From Agrocybe praecox (taxonomy: Eukaryota; Basidiomycota; Agaricomycetes; Agaricales; Agrocybaceae): a DNA stretch of 64,000 nucleotides. The notes below the pieces were generated by a model. That model worked only from the letters and a program-made list of their open reading frames with translations, was not told the origin of the DNA and searched no databases. The stretch covers positions 1,426,001-1,490,000 of the forward strand of contig OZ024844.1 in NCBI GenBank assembly GCA_964017145.1. Direction: 5' to 3'. A program made the translations under genes and the position numbers. Below, in pieces: positions 11,626-23,459 of this stretch (positions within the stretch are counted from its first letter, which is position 1; each line of letters opens with the position of its first letter).

Positions 11626-13614
11626 TTAGTGTTGCGACCAGTCGATAGAATTGATGTCAATTCCTTCCTGGACCATTTCCCATAGAGGACTGCAGGTATG
11701 ATTAGATCCAAAGAAATGCAAAATGAAGGGAGAAGGCGAACCTCATCTCACGCAGCTTGTGCACCGTCTTAATAATATGGTCAACAACAAAATCTACTTC
11801 TGCCTCTGTGGTAAATCGGCCGATACCGAAACGCAAGGAGGAATGCGCCATGTCTTCTGCAGCACCTAAGAAAAAGTCAATACCCTTCCCAAACTAAATA
11901 CGCAACTGTAAAACTTACCTAAAGCTCGCAGAACGTACGAAGGTTCCAATGATGCCGAAGTGCATGCACTTCCTGACGATAGTGCTATATCCTGAAATAA
12001 ATCAGATATATAGAAGTAACGCAAATACGCATAGTGGGAACACACCTTCAATGCCATCAACAAACTCTCGCCTTCAACATATGAGAAGCTTAGGTTGACG
12101 CATCCAACGTATCCGTTAGGATCTCCATTCCTTACAACGTGTTCCACTTGTGAGTTAATTTTTTTGATGAGACGATCCGATAATTGTTTGACATGAGCAT
12201 GATCTCTCTAGAGAAAATGTTCAGCTCAAATGATACGCGTAGAAGTGAGGCAAAAATAGAATCAGAACCCCTGCACATAAATCACCGCCAAGCTGGTTCA
12301 CAAAGATACAGTTGCACACTGCATTGTGAAATAATCCACTTGACTCGACGCGCTCCGGCGTCAATGGGTGCAAATATCCATCACAGTTGATCCCCAACGA
12401 GCAAAAAAAAACTCACCGCCATCTCTTTTTGTGCCAGTCGTGCTGCTTCACCGAGTCCCACTGCTAATACAGTTGGCACAGTACCACTGCGTAAACCCCG
12501 CTCTTGGCCGCCTCCGCTGAATATTGGTTCCAATCTGACTCTTGGCCGTCTTCGGACATAAACGGCACCTACACCTTTAGGTCCGTATATTTTATGTCCA
12601 GAGATACTCATCAAATCGATGTTCATTTCATTAACATCCAACGGTATTTTTCCGACAGCTTGCGCAGCGTCAGTGTGGAAGTAGATGCCCCGATGCTTGC
12701 GCAGCAATGCACCAATTTCTTTGAGCGGCTGAATGACACCAGTTTCGTTGTTAACTGCCATTATAGATACGAGTGATGTGGTCGGTCGGATCGCGGCCTC
12801 CAACTCGTCCAAGGAGATAACACCGTTAGATTGAACGGGTAGATATGTGATATCGAAACCTTCCTCTCCTAGCTTCCTGCACGAGTCCAAGACACATTTA
12901 TGTTCCTAGAAAATGGGTTGGTACCAAATCATCATGCATGTCCGAGATATACTGACTGTCTGAGTAGTGATAATATGTCGTCGTTTCTCTTTATGAAAAC
13001 GAGCGACGCCTTTGATAGACATGTTATTTGATTCGGTGGCGCCTGAAGTGAAGATCATGTCTTTCGCATCTGCGCCAATCAGAGTCGCAATTTGCTTCAG
13101 GGTCATGAGCAGATGTTCGCTCTAAAATTATGGATTCACAGACCTTCCGGGCTTCCTCAACGGCCGTTTCAGCCTCCCATCCGTATGCGTGAGTCCGACT
13201 ATGAGGATTGCCGTACTGCTCAGTTAGAAATGGCAACATGGCGTCAAGTACTCGGGGATCAACCGGTGTAGTAGCCTGTAACCTGTTAAGTTTATAAACA
13301 CGCAAGTGGGCACAGCACTGACCTGCATGTCTAAGTAGATTGGTCGAGTTTTTGCCTCTAGTGATCCCTCTCTCACAGGAGTATCCAATTTAAATCCTAA
13401 CATATCTTCAAAAGATCTTAGTTCCACAGTTTTTACGCCACATGATGGAGAGCATACCAGCCCTTGGTGAGAAATGGTTGTCATCTTGATATGTGGAAGG
13501 AACGTCCACCACACTCGCTCTGTCTGCCCCGGATGGTTGAACGAATGAACGACATCTTGATGCAGAAGCAACTAAAGACTTTCTGGATACTGCACGGGAA
13601 ATTCTTGATAACAT
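11626..13614 (-). CDS. NFS1: Cysteine desulfurase, mitochondrial (NFS1)
   Basis: PLP enzyme that strips sulfur from cysteine for Fe-S cluster assembly and tRNA thiolation. Nine exons (13614-13458, 13405-13323, 13275-13144, 13121-12957, 12905-12417, 12207-12046, 11991-11919, 11865-11742, 11689-11626) give 482 aa. The N-terminus ([20 protein letters not shown]) is a strong mitochondrial presequence. Visible motifs are [36 protein letters not shown], the PLP-lysine in [12 protein letters not shown], the RSGTVPT segment, and the persulfide-forming cysteine in [20 protein letters not shown]. The C-terminus NSIDWSQH matches the conserved eukaryotic end. The first junction (13458 to 13405) is the least certain. 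Confidence 0.95.
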
Positions 13615-14136
13615 CGTGAAAAACAAGTGATGAAGAGGAAGGGCAGGTGGAACAAGAGACAGAAAATCCACCACCTACTGCTGCCGACTCATGTCATAAG
13701 CATCCCAAGCGGCAAGCCGAGTTCCGGGTGAGTAATGACACACGTGATTCATTCCTTTCCTCCAATCAGCGCTCGAGCTTCGGAAAGTAGGGTTCTCCAC
13801 ATTTTTGTTTCGCAGCTATACTTGAGCTATACTTCTGTGTTATGGACCTAAAGATTGCTACAGTAGTATCAAAATTTTGATCTTATTTACCAATTGACGA
13901 TTTTGAATATGATACAAGTATATTCACTAAAAAAAAATCTAATTCATGTTCCAGCTCGATTTGTTCGATTCAACGCCTTGACACGACTCTTGAAATATAA
14001 CCAAGAAGAGGATAGCAATGATGACTTTATTTCGATTTCATATATACAACAATATACAGCTATACGTATGACGAAGGCTCCTAGTATGCATTATTTTTCG
14101 TTCGCACTTGAATACCGTGACTTTTATAACACAAAT
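13615..14136. other. Intergenic region between NFS1 and GH6 cellulase
   Basis: Upstream of NFS1 and downstream of the cellulase, AT-rich from 13860. An open frame at 13894-14262 on the plus strand overlaps the cellulase 3' end and has no recognisable content. Confidence 0.5.
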
Positions 14137-15955
14137 TTAAAGGGATGGGTTGGCCTGCTTGACCAAGGTCTCAAAGTATGCCTGGAACCAGGTTCCGGCT
14201 TCAGGAGCAGGCTTAGCAGCATCACTGAGTTTTTTATGGTTAGTAAGATCAGGATATGTTAACTTGGAGAAAGCAACGTACTCGAGACCACAGTGGGCAT
14301 CATAACGGACAGCAGAAGTGTTGGAAGTACCGTCACATTCACCTCCGGGTTTGACCCACACGATGGAATCGACGAGACTGGAGCCAGTGTTGGTGGTTGG
14401 ACGAGTTCCGAAACCGGCGTTGACGACGTTGCACCAGTCACCCCATTGATCGCGGAGACCTTGTTGACCTGAGCGGCCTTGGTCAACGATGAAGTGTGCG
14501 GGGAATCCTCCTGAGGTGAGGAGGGGGGCAAGAGCCTGGAGAAAATGTAATTAATTTACAGATCGCAGGAATGTCATATTCACGCACGTTGATGTAGTGG
14601 ATCTCATCGTAGTTAGGGTTACCTTGGGTAATCTTGGTGTCGGCGGAAGCAGCACCTGACAGAATGTGAGCATATTGTAGAATCTTAAAGAGTAAAACAG
14701 TGAAACGTACTCAAAGCGTTGTAGTTGGCAACGTTGGTAGCGAGACCACGGACGAACTTGGGCGAGCCGGCATTCTTGTAAAGGGTAGTGAAGAGTTGAG
14801 CAGCAGGGCTCAAGTTGGCGGGCCATCCGAGCCATCCAGCGTGACCAGCATCAAGGTACATGTAGACGCCGACGGTATTGAGCTGTTGAATAGCGTATGT
14901 AACACCAGCCTAAGAGATATTTGATATTCAGTTATCATCGAGGTTTCGGGTGCGTCGAACTCACAGTGTAGGCTGCTTGTGCATTGGCGCACTTCGCAAC
15001 GTTCAGGTTGGTAACGAGGTTGGCGAGTGAATCAGGTTCAATAACAGCGACAACACGGACGTCAGGGTATACTTAATAAAAGCGTTAGATGAAGCCATAA
15101 TGAAAGCGGACAAAGAACTTACGTTTGATCTGAGCAACGAGTTGGTCGATGTAAGTCTTGTAGTTGTTGAGACCGTTGTTAGCAATCGAGAACTCTCCAT
15201 TAGAAGCAAGAGCGGCACAGTCGCGATCGGGTAAATCGTAAACGACAATTTGGACGAGGTATTTTTGGCCTGAAGCCTTAGCTTTAGAGGAGGCATCGGC
15301 GAGGTATGTCCCCAGTGTAGCAGTTTTGGCAATAACATCGAACCAAGTGAAGGTAGGGATGTTAGCGACGGAGGATGCCTTAGCTTTCACGGTAGCATCG
15401 GTGATTTGTGCGGCGGCGGCCTGAACCTCAGAGGCGTAGTACGGCGACAAGTAGATCTTGAAATTATTATTATTTAGAAATGTGTCCTATAAGGAAGACT
15501 TGGCTGAAACATACTTGGTAGCCGGTGAATGGGTTTCCTGCGTCAGGAGTGGTTGTAGGAGCGGGGGCACTGCTGGAAGAACCTCCACTGCCTCCAGTAG
15601 TCGTGGGCGTAGGTGTGTTCACGGGCGTCGACACGGGCGTCGATGAGGGAGCGGGGCTGGCCGCACCAGGACTGGGAATTTTATGTATAGTTAGAATGAA
15701 TAACAAGAAAGGGAAACGGATAAAAGGGCGTACAGGCACTGAGAGTAATATGGGTTGGAGAATACACAAGTAGATCCAGATGCGCAAGTTGTGTCACCAG
15801 CTTTTGTTAGTCTTTTGTTAGTCCAAGTGTGGCGGAAAGACTGTGGGGAACTCACTCCACGTTTGTCCTCCACATTGACCGTAAATGGGGTTGACAGCCT
15901 CCACAAAGGCGGGGACGAGAGAAGCCAACGACAAGAGAGCAGCGAACTTCAACAT
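14137..15955 (-). CDS. GH6 cellobiohydrolase with N-terminal CBM1 (Cel6A type)
   Basis: Secreted exo-cellulase releasing cellobiose from non-reducing chain ends. Nine exons (15955-15856, 15800-15734, 15671-15515, 15456-15123, 15071-14965, 14909-14711, 14655-14588, 14535-14282, 14224-14137) encode 457 aa. In order: a signal peptide (MLKFAALLSLASLVPAFVEA), a compact CBM1 (IYGQCGGQTW ... YYSQCL, residues about 24-57), a Pro/Ser/Thr/Gly linker (about 58-105), and the GH6 domain. Catalytic landmarks are VVYDLPDRDCAALASNGE (general-acid Asp region) and VIEPDSLANLVTN (second Asp), then YLDAGHAGWLGWPAN and VWVKPGGECDGTS. The C-terminal exon ends KPAPEAGTWFQAYFETLVKQ. It indicates plant-wall decay. 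A TATA box lies 68 bases upstream. Confidence 0.95.
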
Positions 15956-16022
15956 TGTTGTTTCCCAATAGACTGCCAAAGACCAAGAGAGTTCTGAGGA
16001 AATGTCGTCGATTCGTTCCTAG

Positions 16023-16029
16023 TTTTATA
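16023..16029 (-). promoter_or_regulatory. TATA box of the GH6 gene
   Basis: TATAAAA on the minus strand, 68 bases before the ATG at 15955. Canonical sequence and distance fit a strongly inducible secreted-enzyme gene. Confidence 0.5.
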
Positions 16030-16099
16030 GCTCCCCCGTTCATGTTACGAAATATAAATATCCGGTATTGAACCGACACAGTTTTTGCGGAAGGAAGTC

Positions 16100-17000
16100 G
16101 GTGACCATGAGTATCTCAGCCGTCGGTGGTGTGGCGATGATCACAAGACAAAATTCATCCGACATATGGGACCAGATGGGACCTCACGGGAACGCCAAAG
16201 GTGGAACGCGTACCCTTTCAGGAGACGGCACATCATCGGACAGATTAGGGTAGAGGACATTCCAGCTAGTGATGATGCGATAGGAGTTGTCATCTCTAGA
16301 TGTTCGAAAATACAGAGTAAGTATACTTCTTTGTCTGCTGTTACTAGTTCCGGATAAATAGCACCGTATATATACTTGTACGCGAGGCGTAAAGGTTCCG
16401 TTCTGAAGAGAGCCACAACCGTGCAAGTTTGTTATGGAGGGAAATGCTACGTAAATGCATTCGGGTCAGACTAAGAGGGAGAGAATGAGAGAGGTACTTA
16501 GTGCCACACTTGAAGCGCATGTAAAAATGTTAAAGCCGTGATCCCATGTCATACGGATTTTTTAAGCTCTCGAGTCCCATGGTCGCTTCAATGATTACCG
16601 TCACTTGTGGCCTGTGTTGGGGCCAGTATGCCAGTTCACCAGTTTTTACTGGAGGGCAGTGTGGGACGAGAATGAAACAGAAAAATCGCCATCGACCTGT
16701 GTCATACGACACTACCTGTGATCATGTAGTCGTTTCCACAATCCTATGAATAACAATGGAGAAGCTACGCACATACTTAGCGGCAACCCACCCATTCGTC
16801 ACGATCTGTCGTGAGTACTGAGTACAAGCTATATAGTCTTGTATAGTGTACGTAGTTTTGAGTGATAATAATTGTCGAGACGGGGGCAATTGAGATAAAT
16901 GTAAACTTACGTTCAATTCGCTTCCAGCGACTTTTCAATTCATTTAAGCGAGCCTCTGTGCCCTTGAATGTCAGAGACCAATGAGTTGATATTCGGGCAA
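16100..17000 (-). other. Possible unresolved multi-exon gene
   Basis: Several minus-strand segments read like spliced coding sequence. About 16985-16913 gives HWSLTFKGTEARLNELKSRW and ends at a good GTAAGT donor. About 16683-16648 after a CAG acceptor gives VDGDFSVSFSSHT. About 16608-16556 after another CAG acceptor gives QVTVIIEATMGLESLKNP. About 16295-16200 gives DDNSYRIITSWNVLYPNLSD. The pieces can be joined for at least three exons, but I could not complete a model with a start and stop, and I recognise no domain. It could equally be decayed coding sequence or chance. Transcript data would decide. Confidence 0.25.
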
Positions 17001-17547
17001 CAAAAAATTAAGGTGTAAAACCCAGAGAGGAGATCTTGTGATCACTGGTTATTATTTTTGGACTTTGGACAGGAGAGGAACAGAAAGTCTTCCTGAGAAA
17101 ATCGAGTAACCATGAACTATATTACTAAAAGACCGTATTCGGCCAGAGTTTTCATGTCACCCCTGCCTCACCTGGTCGATGGACATTAGTTCATGCGTTC
17201 AAGTAGACCCCGAATGCACTTTCAAAAAAATGTGATTGCATGTTTGTATCCGAAAATCTGTTTTTAAGCCTTTATTCAAGAAAGTGTATTTTCCGGGGCT
17301 TGGCCGAAGTAATGGCAGACAGGAAAGTGAGGACCTAAGCCCAAGAAGTTAATCATCTACGGAAGGGTGAATTTACGGTGCCAAATTTTCCATGACAACA
17401 TCATAGGCGTCCTGTAATCTCGGAGACAAGCCTGAAGTCAGGATAAATATGTCAAATGCTCCATGACTTCAGAAGACGCGCGAGAACCTCGATTAATGGC
17501 ATTTTTATTTATTACAATGACATAAATATGGAAACATATTGGAGCGA
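17001..17547. other. Intergenic sequence downstream of NECAP
   Basis: No gene was recognised. The sequence is AT-rich with no repeats visible to me. Confidence 0.45.
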
Positions 17548-18442
17548 TCAACGTCTCTTATTTGCACTGGGCGGAGGAGGTAAGAGAGGGATAGCAGAGC
17601 TGTTCGATGGTGCGGTGGATGATGATGATGCGCCAAGTAAACTATTGGTAGTGGTCGCCCTCGTCGCACGGCCGGGAATAGAGATAGAAAAGGTTTGCCC
17701 TTCTTTCAGGCTATAATCTTTCTTAGGTCCGGCTGGAACATGTGGAGAAGCAACGTTAGCGTCAATTTCCGGATTCTGGGCCGCCTTCCAGCGCCTGTGA
17801 GGGGCCATCAGTGGGATACACGAAGGATCAGAATCGGCATTACTTTGTGTAATCCTGGAGGGCAACATCTGCAGCGAAAGCTTAGTATATAAGAAATTGT
17901 AGGCATATATCGTGGAAGCTTACTGAAGTCGAAGCTATCTGTTCGTTCAACAAAGCCAAGTCCAATGTAGGCCTTTCTTCCTGCATCTTCAACGCGAATC
18001 ACGAAATATCGAGAAGAATCCAGAACTGCTTCGACTGAGGGGCGTTGAGGGTCGTAGGCGGTCTTTGCAAATACTATTACAAGGTAAGACAGAGCAGAAG
18101 TTTAAGCAAAAGCTTTACATTCTCCTGCGCTGATACTTCAATATTCACGTACATTTTGTCAGCGAACAGGGGTTATACTCACCTGTTTGAGCATCTTCCA
18201 GGTTTAAGGAAGCTCCTTTAGAATTCTCAATGATACGAAGTCTTCCTTTCCAAAGGGGTGAAGCTAAATCACCCCAATCGTTGGCACGATATCCCTCGTT
18301 CGCATTAAGTGGAGGGATCTTATAAACTGGGGAAACAAGTCAACATCAATAGAGTAGGGACTACGATGAGTGAGATGGATTGCGTACCAGAAACTTCCCG
18401 CGCAATGTAAAGAATGGAATCAATATCCTCTTCGATGTCCAT
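17548..18442 (-). CDS. NECAP-like adaptin-ear-binding coat protein
   Basis: Clathrin-coat accessory protein of the NECAP family (PHear domain, formerly DUF1681), which binds AP-2 and regulates endocytic vesicle formation. Five exons (18442-18388, 18326-18183, 18073-17924, 17868-17844, 17794-17548) encode 206 aa. The PHear domain fills residues about 10-150: [64 protein letters not shown] and [10 protein letters not shown]. The remaining tail is Ser/Thr/Pro-rich and ends in a polyproline stretch and KRR. It lacks an obvious WxxF motif at the very end, which vertebrate NECAPs carry. The start lies 232 bases from the divergent COP9 subunit gene. Confidence 0.9.
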
Positions 18443-18674
18443 TGTGAGATGATAACAGATGATATATGTAAACGTAAAGAAATGAACGTCCGAGCACTGA
18501 AATCCAGTGCGCGCATTGTGTTGACTGTGGGAAACTTTGATTGGATTAATCTGTCCAGACGCGTTCAGGAAACATTTGCTTGACTAAGACCCAATAAATA
18601 CAGACTGGCATACTAGCATTGCTCTATCTTTTCTGGTGTTTTCATAAAGCGAAAGACCCCTTCAGAAATCAGAA
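18443..18674. promoter_or_regulatory. Divergent promoter, NECAP / CSN8
   Basis: 232 bases between opposed start codons must serve both genes. No TATA box was seen. Confidence 0.5.
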
Positions 18675-19731
18675 ATGTCGAACGGACCACCCACTCCTCC
18701 AGCAACAACCCCTGCAGAACTCCAGGATGAGGTGCGACTTTCAGCAACACAACCCATCGCAGAATCATCGGCATCTGCAGTTGCAGAGACTTCTCAAAGT
18801 ACTCAAAGCGTGCTGGGAAGCTACCAAAATGTTTTTCCTGGCATGATAGAAACAATCGCCAGGAACGATTATCAACAACTGGTGAAGATCGCGGAACATA
18901 CTGACCATAATGTGAGCCTTTCCACACTCAATATACTATTTTCGTGCTCAATATCACTCGAAACCAAGACCCCAAATGACCGACATCCATCTAGATTACT
19001 TATTGTAGCACCTATGGTATTAGGGCATTTGATACTCGATGACCTGTGCGTTCAAATTCCCACTCTCGCCCCACCATTCTTATTCGTTCGCAATGCAGAA
19101 CTCTTGCTCGTTATGCCCTTGTCAGATTGCCAGAAAGCTTGGCTTCTCTCCCTCTTTCTCGTGCCCTCATGTCCCTGGTGGTAGTGACAATGAACAGGAA
19201 TCACGCCGCAGTTTATGATCAAGCTATTTCCTTGCAAAACCTTGTCTTACAGCCAGACTTCTTCGACAAAGATTTGGCTACAGTCATTAGCGGACTCCTT
19301 GAGGGGTTCATAGGTTTGTTAAGACCGAAAGATATTGTTTATAGCCTATGTATACTGATACAAGATCAAGAACACTTCCGTCAAAGGACGTTCAAATTGT
19401 TATCGAAGGCATACACATCTCTCCCGGTCTCTCTCGCCTGTACCTATCTTTCTTTGCCTCAGGACCAGACCATACACGGTAAGAGTATTCCCAGAAGGCG
19501 TCTATGACAGGGGTTGATGCTTTCTAGTCGCGCAAGAAAACTCCTGGTCCTATGATGCTTCTAGTGAAACCTTGAGGCCTGAGGTGGGTTCAAAAGCCCA
19601 AATTGTGAACAAGCCACCCAGTAGGTCTCTTGTCCTGTTTTAAAGACAACCATTAACTTTACTATGCAGGTTTCTCCTCGTTGTCAACTTTCCACTTTGT
19701 CACGGATAGTGTCGCGAAACTAGAAGGATAA
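18675..19731 (+). CDS. COP9 signalosome subunit 8-like protein
   Basis: Probable CSN8, the smallest PCI subunit of the cullin-deneddylating COP9 signalosome. Six exons (18675-18911, 18969-19045, 19099-19313, 19365-19478, 19528-19620, 19670-19731) encode 265 aa. The N-terminal 40 residues are a Pro/Thr/Ser-rich extension. The helical core shows RLLIVAPMVLGHLILDDL and RYALVRLPESL. The PCI-like part is RTFKLLSKAYTSLPVSLACTYL, comparable with the FALVSQAYTSI segment of animal CSN8. It ends STFHFVTDSVAKLEG. PCI subunits of the proteasome lid (Rpn12) and eIF3k share this fold, so CSN8 is the best but not the only reading. Confidence 0.7.
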
Positions 19732-19819
19732 AGTGTCTTGAAGTCGTCAACATGAATACGAAGACAAACATGTTTTTTCGGCGTCCTCGTTGTATATTGC
19801 CGCTTCTAATTATATGGCC

Positions 19820-21005
19820 TTATCGAATTAAGCGCTGGAAAGTCTTGGTCCCAATAGGAAGGCACGATGCATAATAAGGTTTTGGCACAGAACTCCGTGG
19901 CAGTAGAATGCGAGGTTTCTCGGTTAACTTTGATTCATCCAGATCTTTCATTAGATACCGTAATGGCCATGAAATGTTGCTGGAATCAGGTATTTTGATG
20001 GGATGGCTCTTGAACGAGAATTTGCTTGAAGCCTGAGCAATGAATTCGATCATCTCGTCGTCATCGAATGATGTAGCTCTCTTTCTCTGCATCGGTAAAG
20101 GCTTGAAATCATCGAAGAGGCTCGAAGTCGAGGTTCCTTCATTTAGGTAGATGCCCGATTGAAGATACTTCCGTGCGTGTTTTTGTACCTCTGGGAGATT
20201 CTACAGACTTTTTCAGAAAAAATGTGGAAGTAAGAACTTGACGACTTACACGCAAATTTTTCCCCACCATGCCACGCAACCTCTCCAATTCACCTAGAGG
20301 TACACGCGTCGGGGTAAATAAGTTGGAAGGCTCGACCTCTTTTATAGTCGGAAGCCCAAAGATGAAGCTGGACTTGTCCAAGCCTAGTATTGGGGGGATG
20401 GTTGCGATACTTGGGGTTTGGTTGATCCATTTGGTTTTGCCCAGAGGCACTCCAAAGTGACGAGCGATTAAACCAAGATTGTTTAATGTTTTTGCACCCC
20501 CGAAAGTCGTCAACACAAAAACTTCATATGTATTCCCTTCTATGTGCCTGTTGACGATACAATATCGGAAGGGCATCTCGAAATCTTCGCGTACAATCTC
20601 GCGCATGAGCAACGGTATACCCAGGTTGGCGACACATGCAAAAAATATCTGCATGATACTTGCGCGGCAAACCGCTAGGCTACCAGGTTCAAAAATCTGT
20701 GTCCTTTGGTAGCTATATAGGGATTCATAGTAGGCCCAGGCATGTTTCATACGGATTACTTCCCATATAGAGTTGGCATCTACTGAGTAATAAAACCTCG
20801 AGTGTGAGCATTTGGAGAGGACACGGAACGTGGAAACATTGGCGCACCATGGGAAGTCATACGGTCGTCCAAAACTCTACAAGCTTATTCCAGCTTCTAT
20901 TTCTCTCTCTGAAATTGTGATTCTAAAGGGCCATGTCAGCAAAGGGTTAAGTAGATTATTTTGGGTAGAAAGATGAAGCAAAACGTCCAACCTGTTAATA
21001 ACCAT
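19820..21005 (-). CDS. Hypothetical protein, unrecognised
   Basis: I do not recognise this family. A model with three coding exons (21005-20992, 20874-20250, 20200-19820) closes in frame to 339 aa. The 14-base first exon is tentative; the reading from about 20874 (FGRPYDFPWCANVSTFRVLS) onward is clearly protein-like. The middle contains hydrophobic segments (SIMQIFFACVANLGIPLLM, TYEVFVLTTFGGAKTLNNLG) and a block resembling a globular core (LGLDKSSFIFGLPTIKEV). The C-terminal third is basic (MQRKRATSFDDDEMIEFIAQ). No signal peptide was seen. It is convergent with CSN8 (88 bases between stops) and divergent from UBLCP1 (221 bases between starts). Probably a basidiomycete-restricted gene. Confidence 0.6.
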
Positions 21006-21226
21006 GCTGACATAATCAAGTCAGTTTACCGCTCAGCATTCAACGAACAGAACTTCCACCTCTTCTTCAGTGACATCGACCTGCCTAGTTTCTTTCTTAA
21101 TCTGCTCCAACTACATCTCTTAGGGCCTTCTTCTAGTATAACTTCTGTCAACAAAGCGTCTTGTTGAATCCAGTTGCCTTTATTTTCTTTGAGAACCCAA
21201 AAGTACTTTGCCAATTCAGACTCAAT
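21006..21226. promoter_or_regulatory. Divergent promoter, hypothetical protein / UBLCP1
   Basis: 221 bases between opposed starts, assuming the tentative start at 21005. The minus-strand open frame here is most likely non-coding. Confidence 0.4.
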
Positions 21227-22962
21227 ATGGATCCTGACGCTGCAATCAACGCCGCTCATGTTTTGGAAGAGGTGTGTTTTTACACATCATTCACTTATAT
21301 TTGGCACCAGTAATTAACCTACTGTTGCAGATGTCTAGTCAGGAGCATTGGATAGAACTTCAGTTTACATGGGCAGGCAACTCCTACAAATTAAATGTCG
21401 CGGAATCCGATAGGTATCTGATACATGTAACTAGAAATATCAAAATTGAATACTAATGTTATGTCAAACCTTGTCCAACGAAAAGACTTTTCGATTTCAA
21501 GACAGCTATATACAATCTTACGAAAGTTCCTGTCGAACGACAGAAGGTTCTTGGTTTCGTGAAAGGGAAACTACCTCCCGACCAAACTAGGATGTGAGCG
21601 TTTTGGATTTTGGTAGTACGATTATTTTGAATTGTCCATAAACTTGATGTCCTAGCTCTGAACTGTCGATTATACCTTCGAAGAAATTTACTCTCATTGG
21701 AACGCCAGAAGGAGATGAAATCAAGGATCCTTCCAGTTTGTTTCTGCACAATGGCTTCAGATCGGACTTCATCTGACGCAATATTTGTCCTCAGAATTGG
21801 CTATGCTCCCAGATGTTATTAACGATTTAGACGTCGATTTCACGGAAAATATGGACGCAAGTTCACGATATAAAAATGATGCCAGGAATATTCGTAAAGT
21901 GCAAGAAGCCACAAAAAACTTGCAAGTTAATATAATTCATCCGCTTCGTGAAGGAAAGAAACTCCTTGTGCTAGATATCGACTATAGTGAGAGTTTTTGT
22001 TATTCTTATTTGAATGTCGTTCTGATTTTTCCAGCCATCTTGGATACCAAACCTTTGACTAGTGGGAGTCTGCCTCCTGCTGAATGCGCAAGGCCTGGCT
22101 TGCATGACTTTCTAGAAGCAATATACCCATATTACGACAGTAAGCGTGACTTCCTCTTTCTTTTGCTTTATTCCTGAAGATATTAAATAGTTTGTATTTG
22201 GTGCATCATATTTCCTTGTCAGTTTAACGCAAAATTAATGGTCATACAGGTCGCAAACCAGTTGGATATGGCTCGAAACCAAATTGGTTGAACTGGAGAT
22301 GATTGGGGCTCACAGAAACTACCACGTAAGCAGCGAGTTTCATTACTTCCTACTTCTATGTGCTAACATTCTTACCTCTAGATATCTTTCGGTATCAATC
22401 TGACCACTTTATAGATTATTCCACTTCTAACTTGACTCGCGACATTTTTTTAGTCCTTGATAAAACCTGCATGTTTACTGTTTTTGGTGAAAGAGATAAC
22501 AAACCATGGACTCACTCTGTTAAAGCACTGCAGATTATCTGGAATCACTTCCCTCAATTGTGAGAGGGCACTTGGTTTTGGATGAATGCTTGCTGATCTT
22601 TTCCTTAGTAATGCGACTAACACGATACATGTCGATGATTTGGTAAATAGCTCAATATAATCCCAAATTCCGATGCATCATTACTCACTCTTACCCTTTT
22701 CCAGAGCCGAAACTTTGCATTGAACCCCAAGGAAGGCCTGAAGATTTCCGCCTTCAAACATGCACATACCCCCGAAGCAATGGCTGACAGAGAGTTACAG
22801 AAACTAGGTCGCTATATGAGACATATTGCGAGTGTCAGCGATTTCACGACCCTCACGCATAAGGTGTTTTTCCACTTTCACCGTTCGTCTCCTTTCTATC
22901 GCTGACTGTTTTTGGCTTAGAATTGGAGGCATGTCGTCAAGCACTTACCTCCGGACCAGTGA
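21227..22962 (+). CDS. UBLCP1: Ubiquitin-like domain-containing CTD phosphatase (UBLCP1)
   Basis: Nuclear FCP/SCP-type phosphatase known to dephosphorylate and restrain the 26S proteasome. Thirteen exons (21227-21271, 21331-21413, 21486-21593, 21656-21735, 21795-21986, 22035-22139, 22191-22200, 22250-22325, 22382-22391, 22454-22559, 22609-22642, 22705-22863, 22921-22962) encode 349 aa. The N-terminal ubiquitin-like domain includes VPVERQKVLGFVKGKLPPDQ. The catalytic DxDxT motif is DIDYT, with its Thr codon split by the intron after 21986. Downstream landmarks are the ICIWSQTSW segment, ISFVLDKTCMFTV, TIHVDDLSRNFALNP and GLKISAF. Exons 7 and 9 are each exactly 10 bases, and both are required to restore the conserved sequence and the frame. 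Confidence 0.92.
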
Positions 22963-23459
22963 TGGATCATCTCAGACGGACGTTTCATTATCTCATCTCC
23001 TACTAAGAATTCCATACCCACTTGTAATATTATATATTAGATACATAATTGTGCCACCAGGCACTTAAGCTCTTGTTTGTGATCAGTAATGTGCAGCCTT
23101 TTTCTACTGGATGTTGACCAAATGAGCACCTACATACGTGCCGGTAAATGGATAACGCCGGATCCCGAGCGAGGATCAACGGACGGTAACCGCTGACGCG
23201 GTGACGTCTCGCACCCCTCACGCCGGTGACCTTGTTCAACATTTATCTCAGTGTATGAGCGCTCACATGTCCATTTGCGTGGGAGGACACGTCTAATGCC
23301 GCGTCCAGCTATCGGAATTTATCACATTGTCATCACCTTGGAAAAGTGCGGTCCATGTTTCGTTTGAAACATCTGAGCTCCTGTCGCTCCTTATACCATC
23401 TTACTTTTTACCCCGGCTCTAAGGTTTGTTATTTGGCCACTATTATCAACACCAAGTCA
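22963..23459. other. Intergenic region between UBLCP1 and the Nudix gene
   Basis: No gene was seen. A CpG-richer patch around 23140-23240 probably belongs to the Nudix gene promoter. In-frame ATGs at 23346 and 23355 could extend the Nudix protein. Confidence 0.45.
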
